NCBI GenBank assembly: GCA_963966185.1
Contig: CAWZYM010000418.1
Span: 342,001 to 406,000 of the forward strand
Direction of reading: 5' to 3'
Origin: Rhabditoides inermis
Taxonomy: Eukaryota; Nematoda; Chromadorea; Rhabditida; Rhabditidae
DNA: 64,000 nucleotides
The notes under the pieces are model-generated. The model worked only from the letters and a program-made list of their open reading frames with translations, did no database searches and had not been told where the DNA came from. A program made the translations under genes and the position numbers. Positions 55,304-61,633 of the stretch are shown in pieces; the first letter of the stretch is position 1, and the number at the start of each line of letters is the position of its first letter.

Positions 55304-56610
55304 GTACCATGATTACTGTAGGTACCGTATGACAAAGTATGTTTTTTTTTCAGCTTCAAATCTCGCTCTGTCGCCCGATCGCATGTGAGCTTATCGTTGG
55401 TGGACTGCAATCAATGATTTGGTCAGGTGCGTTCCTCTCCCTATTGCTCCCTATTTCGTTTTCTCTTTTCGCCTATTACATATCGATATTTATGTGCCGC
55501 GTTGCGAGGACGACTTCATTCTTGGCTTGTCGGAGCAGCAGGGGATCCTGAACTTCTACAACACGCTGTGCTCGCCACGTCCAGAAAGGTGCTGTAGCCT
55601 ATGGTATGATTCAACACTTGTTTCTAGATTGCGATTCAAAACACATGATATTGATTGAGCACCGGCTAGTGATCACACTTTACGAATCACTTGTTTCAGT
55701 CCGTCTTCGCGTCCCTCTTCTCTCCACACACTATCTCGCTCTCCAAATCTTCCTCATGGCCTCCCTGGCAGTTCAAATTCAGGTACTATGATAACTGTAG
55801 GTTACTGTAGGTACCGTATGACAAAGTATGTTTTTTTTCAGCTTCAAATCTCGCTCTGTCGCCCGATCGCATGTGAGCTTATCGTTGGTGGACTGCAATC
55901 AATGATTTGGTCAGGTGCGTTCCTCTCCCTATTGCTCCCTATTTCGTTTTCTCTTTTCGCCTATTTCATATCGATATTTATGTGCCGCGTTGCGAGGACG
56001 ACTTCATTCTTGGCTTGTCGGAGCAGCAGGGGATCCTGAACTTCTACAACACGCTGTGCTCGCCACGTCCAGAAAGGTGCTGTAGCCTATGGTATGATTC
56101 AACACTTGTTTCTAGATTGCGATTCAAAACACATGATATTGATTGAGCACCGGCTAGTGATCACACTTTACGAATCACTTGTTTCAGTCCGTCTTCGCGT
56201 CCCTCTTCTCTCCACACACCATCTCGCTCTCCAAACCTTCCGCATGGCCTCCCTGGCAGTTCAAATTCAGGTACTATGATAACTGTAGGTTACTGTAGGT
56301 ACCGTATGACAAAGTATGTTTTTTTTCAGCTTCAAATCTCGCTCTGTCGCCCGATCGCATGTGAGCTTATCGTTGGTGGACTGCAATCAATGATTTGGTC
56401 AGGTGCGTTCCTCTTCCTATTGCTCCCTATTTCGTTTTCTCTTTTCGCCTATTTCATATCGATATTTATGTGCCGCGTTGCGAGGACGACTTCATTCTTG
56501 GCTTGTCGGAGCAGCAGGGGATCCTGAACTTCTACAACACGCTGTGCTCGAAAATCCTCTCCACCTTTTTTTTCAAATTGTATCATAAACAAAATATACT
56601 ATTCGTGTGA
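55304..56610 (+). pseudogene. 488-bp tandem exon array, 2.6 copies
   Basis: Each period holds three exon-like blocks: X after TTTTTTTTCAG (LQISLCRPIACELIVGGLQS), Y (CEDDFILGLSEQQGILNFYN) and Z after CTTGTTTCAG (VRLRVPLLSTHYLALQIFLM). Copies start near 55304, 55788 and 56276 and differ by a handful of bases. The third stops after Y and continues KILSTFFFKLYHKQNILFV, stop at 56608-56610. AATAAA follows at 56688-56693. X+Y+Z sums to 2 modulo 3 and no single phase runs through, so the array is either a non-coding transcript, a pseudogene, or spliced differently from what I infer. Confidence 0.4.
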
Positions 56611-56648
56611 AAAGTGAGTTGATGCCAGTCGAAATGGAGTCATAACAT

Positions 56649-56693
56649 TTTATTTTCAGTATCGATCAATGTGGAACATCAAAGAACAATAAA
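56649..56693. terminator. Convergent overlapping polyadenylation signals
   Basis: Minus-strand AATAAA at 56649-56654 serves the 282-aa gene. Plus-strand AATAAA at 56688-56693 serves the tandem exon array. The two 3' ends overlap. Confidence 0.5.
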
Positions 56694-56815
56694 CGAAAAA
56701 TTTTGAACGAAAAAAGCGAAAATATTGGAACGTAATCAAAGGAGCCTCGTATGTGTGAGTAAAGCATAAAGCAGTAAGATTCTGCTACGGGTATGGAAAC
56801 CGTCGGGAATGAACC

Positions 56816-58135
56816 TTACGTATAGCTGCTGTTACAAGACAAATCGGAAGTGGTGCGGGTCCTCTTCTTGGCAGAGGAGTAGAGAGAGGTCTTCTCAGTG
56901 ACAGTGTTGTGGGGGTTGGCCAGGTAGTGCTGCGCCATCTAAAACCAAAGCATTAGAATCAAATTACAAAAAAAAATTACAGTGTAAATAAAACATTGGT
57001 ATAATTAGTATCAATAAGACAATACCTTGAATGACGTACCTTTCTCTGAGAGTAAGAGATTATGTAACCGAACGTCTCAAGCTCGTCAACGACACCACCG
57101 AGCTGGATAAATCATCGTGAACGTCATCATCAAACAATCACAGTGACCTACCGTGTGCATGTCAATGGATGAGCGACTCTCCACGATCTCGTTGTTCTCA
57201 ATGGTCAACATGTACGACCCGTACACCATGAACTGTCCAGGAGAAGAAGTTGCCTAGAACATTAACTTTGAGACATCTTGTTAAAAGCCATATATTATTA
57301 ACAGTAATACCTCTTTCCGACTTCCTAACAATGTTGTGATATTCTCACCTTGTTCGAAGTGCAGTTCTGAGCAGGCATCGCCTGCGCAGATACAGTAGCC
57401 GTCTCGGTAGCCTTCACAGCCGTCGTAGAAGTTGTAGATGCAGTAGTCGCCACAGTAGTCATAGGGGTCGCAGCCATCGTCATCGTAGTCGTCGCCGCAG
57501 AAGACGTCGTCGTAGTGTGTGCCACGTTGGCAGCCGTCGCGGATGTAGTCATAGTGGGAACCATCGGGGTAGTAGCCATCGACAGATTCGGAGGACCCGT
57601 ACTCTAAAGCAAAACAGAATTATTTACAATTTATAATGAGCTAACCACACTCCAAAAAGAAACTGTGTTTTTTTTTACCTTAATCCAGGATCCGTGCGTG
57701 TCGCGCGGCTTAGGCATCCACTTGGTACGTCCCTCGAGGGCAGGATCGTACTCGTTTGCACTGTACCTTGCAGCCCTAAAAATCAAATCACATATATATT
57801 ATCAAAAAAACTACTCAACTATCTGAAAACTTTCTGCTCACCTTAGAATGGCGACTCCAATAGCAGCGTACTTCTTAGTGTCGAAGAGGATGACACAGCA
57901 CTCGTGCGACACGAGACGGCTTCCGTGCTCTACGTGATTCCAAATAGCTCCTCCAAGCACCGCTCGAAGGTAATCGTCGTTCGTATTGCCTAAAACATAC
58001 AGGATTGAACCACACAGAAAACATTACTATGTAAAAGCCTAGTAAAACAGATATTTTTTTAAACAACAACTCACCAGAAATTAGCTGAATGTACACACAT
58101 CGACGCTTTTCTTCGAGTGATGGAACATAGTACAT
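56816..58135 (-). CDS. Seven-exon gene, 282-aa protein of unknown family
   Basis: Exons 58075-58135, 57842-57989, 57679-57775, 57349-57603, 57152-57253, 57040-57102 and 56816-56938 join in consistent phase (849 nt including TAA), all with GT-AG introns of 47-101 bp. Residues 1-100 are globular (MYYVPSLEEKRRCVYIQLIS, later ECCVILFDTKKYAAIGVAIL). About 103-187 is a Thr/Ala/Met-rich low-complexity linker, probably disordered. A second globular part follows (FMVYGSYMLTIENNEIVESR, LGGVVDELETFGYIISYSQR). The C-terminus is Ser/Thr/Lys-rich. No signal peptide or membrane span. A TTTAG acceptor 9 nt before the ATG could be a trans-splice site. I do not recognise the family. It is the downstream member of a same-strand cluster with short gaps, compatible with a nematode operon. 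Confidence 0.75.
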
Positions 58136-58535
58136 TGTTCTCCTAAATCATCAAACTATTGCAGTCAATATTAGTGTAATATGACAAAACTCGAATGATG
58201 GAAAAAATATAAAAAAAGAAAATTGTAAAACAGGATATATCGCAGAACAGGATCACTCACAAAGAAAACTTTATTTTCTCGACTCTCACTTACCGTATAT
58301 CGTTTTAAAAATTGGAAACTCGGTGCAGGACCAAATAATTAAGTATTTTTTTTACAAATGACGTTCAAATTAATAAATGTTCGGACAGGAAATGACTGTT
58401 TGGACAAAACTACAATACAACAACTTGATAACAAAACTTTATTGAATAGCTTGAATAATCAATACATACGGTGAACACTTATAAAACATGAGATGAATCA
58501 CACTTACAAAAATAAACATGGAATACATGAACATC

Positions 58536-59056
58536 TTAGTCGTCGTCCTTCGTCTCCTCGCATTCAGGCCCATTCGATATCTTCTCGTCTTCCTCCGTGA
58601 TCGTCTCGGGCTCCTTCTCGGGCTCCGTCTCGGGCGTCTCGGTCTTGTCAGTGTCGAGGGACTTGGTGGACACTGGAAGAGAATAATTGATTATGAGATT
58701 TTAAAAATAAAAAAAATGTGAATAATCGTACCGTTGTCATAGTCATTGTTTCGAATATCATTCTTCTTGATGCTGTTCTTGTTCTCCTCACGAACCTCGG
58801 TCATTTCGGGCTGCGACAGTTCCGCTGAAAATAAAGCATTACAATCGAAGTATATTGAAGGCTCACCGTTGTCGATCTTGTTCACCATCTCTTGAATGCG
58901 TAGTGCAGACTTGAGAGCTTTATCAAACTCATTCGAAAGATTGGAATCTGAAAACAACAAATAATTTAACAACAATAATAACACCAACAAACTCTGTTTC
59001 TCGTATCCCTTCAACTTCGCTTCGAGATAGCCGATGAGATTATTTAGATCACTCAT
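58536..59056 (-). CDS. Four-exon gene, 124-aa charged protein
   Basis: Exons 58993-59056, 58867-58947, 58732-58824 and 58536-58672 are all joined in phase 1 (375 nt including TAA). The N-terminal half looks helical (MSDLNNLIGYLEAKLKGYEK, then NEFDKALKSALRIQEMVNKI), perhaps a coiled coil. The C-terminal half is very acidic, with Glu/Thr/Pro repeats (ETPETEPEKEPETITEEDEK) ending KDDD. No signal peptide. Minus-strand AATAAA at 58438-58443. Family not recognised. The ATG lies about 180 nt downstream of its left-hand partner's poly(A) signal, the spacing expected inside a nematode operon. Confidence 0.7.
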
Positions 59057-59316
59057 CTGCAACAAACATAACGATTTCTAAAGAAAAGCTAAACGTAAAA
59101 AAGGCAAGATTGCGCAAGCACACAAGATGACGAATATGAGCAAAACTGCAAACACTGCATAGCGAGGGTGTGCACGAGTGCATATGACACCATATATGAC
59201 AAAACGAAAATCCTGAAAATCCTGAAAAATGTTTATTAAAAGTCTTGAAACACAAAAGTTATTCTGAATTAAAAAAACGTCACTTTGCAATATTCTTATA
59301 TTTTGTAAACATCTAG

Positions 59317-59749
59317 TTAGAAAGTCATATCCTTAAGATCCGAAGATGCTTGTGCATGTTCATCAGACGCACGAAGGGCAGCGTTGGCAGCATCTGCGGC
59401 AATTGACGCGGCCTTCTTAGCTGCGATACCTTTCCTGGCAACGTCGCGTTTCTTTCGAAGAAAGAGATTTTCGTACTCAACAAGCTTGGGAAGAACTAGG
59501 AAAAAATTGAAAAGAAGGATAATGATAAGGAAAAGAATGAATACCTGTCTTAAGATAGTTCAGTTCCTGAAGAGCGATCTTCACCTCTTGGGCAATGGAA
59601 GCAGGGTCTGACAAACATCATATATATAATACACTTGTGGTCGATTGAAAATTGTTATTATGATCAAAAATATGTGACTGACCAGACGATGCGATCAACC
59701 GATTAGTGACCATTTTTTCGATCGAGGGTATGAACGACATAGCCTCCAT
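59317..59749 (-). CDS. Three-exon gene, 102-aa protein
   Basis: Exons 59683-59749, 59545-59607 and 59317-59495 join in phase (309 nt including TAA). The protein starts MEAMSFIPSIEKMVTNRLIA and is largely alpha-helical, with an Ala/Lys-rich C-terminal helix (AAKKAASIAADAANAALRAS) suggesting a coiled coil. No signal peptide. AATAAA at 59232-59237. The acceptor TTTGTTTCAG just upstream of the ATG belongs to the common F1 leader: the leader sequence up to TTTCGAAT is the same as in the exon-cassette units and is joined here to this gene. Family not recognised. Confidence 0.7.
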
Positions 59750-59774
59750 AATTTGATCCTGAAACAAATAATAT

Positions 59775-60411
59775 TCGAAATTGCAACGCGAGTGATAACG
59801 CGATGGAACGAGTGCGACACGCAATACGAACGCATACAGCACGTCAAATGAGTATCGACAAAAAATTATAAAACACATTACAACACAAATTCCATTATAA
59901 AAACATCGCAAAACAAAGAAATAAACAAAAACACGCACGCACAGCTGTTTGAATTGTCATCATCATGTTGCATCACTGTGCTACACCATACACCGCACAA
60001 CGAAACACGATGTTTTTGCGAAACGCGTTTCAAGCGATTATTTTGATATTAAACGCATATCAAAGTGACAAAACGCGATTAGAACAAAAGAATATAACAA
60101 AAAGAAAATATTGAAACATACAAAACATGCCCACAACGCATACCCGCTTCATTACAGTCGATTGCACGCACTAACCATTTGATATGTGCATTTGATATGT
60201 TTAATCACTACTAATCAATCGATATCAATTGATATCAATGCACTACTATTCAATACATTAGCCAACCCACACCCAACACATTGTCCCCTTCATCCTCGTT
60301 GCGCAATCATCGATATCATTCGCCATCACACACACCCACACACACATGCGCTATCGCAGGCCACGCCCCCTCGCTGCCTCCTCATTGCTCTCTCGCACAC
60401 TGCTCACACAA
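59775..60411 (-). promoter_or_regulatory. Common F1 leader (putative promoter and outron)
   Basis: Conserved order on the minus strand: CGCGGCGT...-free AT-rich DNA with ATCGATATC palindromes, TGTTTCGTTGTGCGGTGT, GATGATGACAATTCAA, CAGCTGTGCGTGCGTG, then CACTCGCGTTGCAATTTCGA and the splice acceptor. Homologous leaders lie at about 15720-16337, 17885-18508, 40060-40669, 43325-43946, 51890-52531 and 54650-55288. Each precedes a different or rearranged exon set. Promoter function is inferred from position only; no TATA box was identified with confidence. Confidence 0.45.
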
Positions 60412-60491
60412 GCCCAAGTGGTGTAGTGGTCTAAGGCGCACGGGCGCGCCTACACTCGCCGCACTCGCGGGTTCGAATCCCGGCGCGGGCA
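60412..60491 (+). repeat. tRNA-Leu-like segment
   Basis: Same class as the first copy. Downstream, a small deletion removes part of the GAGAAATTTCCC motif. Confidence 0.55.
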
Positions 60492-60916
60492 AAGGATTTT
60501 GCTGACATCTCGGCATCATCACGAGTCCATCAGCCATTACAAAAGTCACAAAAATATGCAAATGAAGCTTATAGTCGCGTGACAGAGAACCTTGCCATAT
60601 ACTATAGGTAGGAGACTAGCCTGGGAGTGGCCATGTTTTTATGCAAAGGGGAATGGAAATATATAAATTTTATTTGGTTGTGAAAAAGTTTTGAAAATTT
60701 TCTAAAAACTTTTTTTCACCTCAAGGGGGGGCTGCCGCCCCCCCTTGGACCCCCCCGCCGAGGGGGGCTCCGCCCCCCCTCGACCCCCCCCTTTCTTCTT
60801 TCTTTTTATTGCATCGGGGGGCTGCCGCCCCCCGCACCCCCCGCTTTTGGGTTGAGGGAGTGGAAAAAGGAGAGGAGAGGCTTTTAAACTTGTGCAAACT
60901 TCATAAAAGACATGGG

Positions 60917-61140
60917 CAAAACATTTGGGAGCAGCGGGATTCGAACCCCGGACACTCACTTACGGCGCCCGCATCATAGCCACTACACTACCCGGGACAC
61001 GTATTCATGTGCTCAAAACCCATTCACTATCCTTCTGACACTTGTCGAAAGAAAGCAAATTATTCTGAGCCAGACGGGATTCGAACCCGGCACGGTCTGC
61101 TTGACATGCGGACGCTCTACCGCCTGAGCAATAGTGGCTA
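60917..61140 (-). repeat. Two tRNA-like sequences, 143 bp apart
   Basis: Nearly the same as 35745-35960. The second copy has ATGTCAA where the other has ATTTCAA, changing the putative anticodon, which argues against a maintained tRNA. Confidence 0.55.
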
Positions 61141-61418
61141 CGCGCAGCCTCCCGCAAAGCCCGCACTCGTCTCGGCCCGCTCGGTCACATACACAATACA
61201 CAGAAATCACTTGCAATCAATCGATATCAATCGATATCTAATCGATATCAAGCAGTGACGTATTGCAATAACGTGTCTAAATAGTTTACCACATGTTCCA
61301 TCCATTATAGCATCGATTGTACCAGCACACAGCCTATTCAACGTCTATTCACACTCATTCACACGCTATCGCCCGACGCGCGCTGTCCTCATCGCTCTCT
61401 CGCGCTCTGCTCACACAA

Positions 61419-61497
61419 GCTCAAGTGGTGTAGTGGTCTAAGGCGCACGGGCGCGCCTCGATATGCCGCACCCACGGGTTCGATCCCGGTACGGGCA
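61419..61497 (+). repeat. tRNA-Leu-like segment, variant b
   Basis: Starts GCTCAAG. Terminus downstream intact at 61634. Confidence 0.5.
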
Positions 61498-61633
61498 GAG
61501 GATTTTGCTGACATCTCGGCATCGTCCTCGGTCCCCTTGTACCATTACATGATCGAGAAATTTGCATATATGCAAATGAAGCTTAAAGTGGCGTTCCAGA
61601 GAAATTCGCCTTACCATATACTGTAGGTAGAGA

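Larger units (their letters stand above)
53261..60615 (-). mobile_element. Chimeric F1 Helitron unit carrying three genes and tandem exons
   Basis: Right part: 5' end TCTCCTACCTATAGTATATG at 60615, tRNA-Leu-like block, leader (about 59775-60411), then three compact genes on the same strand. Left part: A-B-C-D cassette, leader (about 54650-55288), and a tRNA-Leu-like block cut at 55303 exactly where a plus-strand exon array begins. The left part is thus a former unit whose 5' end was lost when the other sequence was joined to it. 3' CTAG at 53261. Confidence 0.65.
60616..61633 (-). mobile_element. Short F1 Helitron unit, 1018 bp
   Basis: Close relative of 35476-36453: three GC hairpins, two tRNA-like copies (60917-61140) and one tRNA-Leu-like block. 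No exons. Confidence 0.7.
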
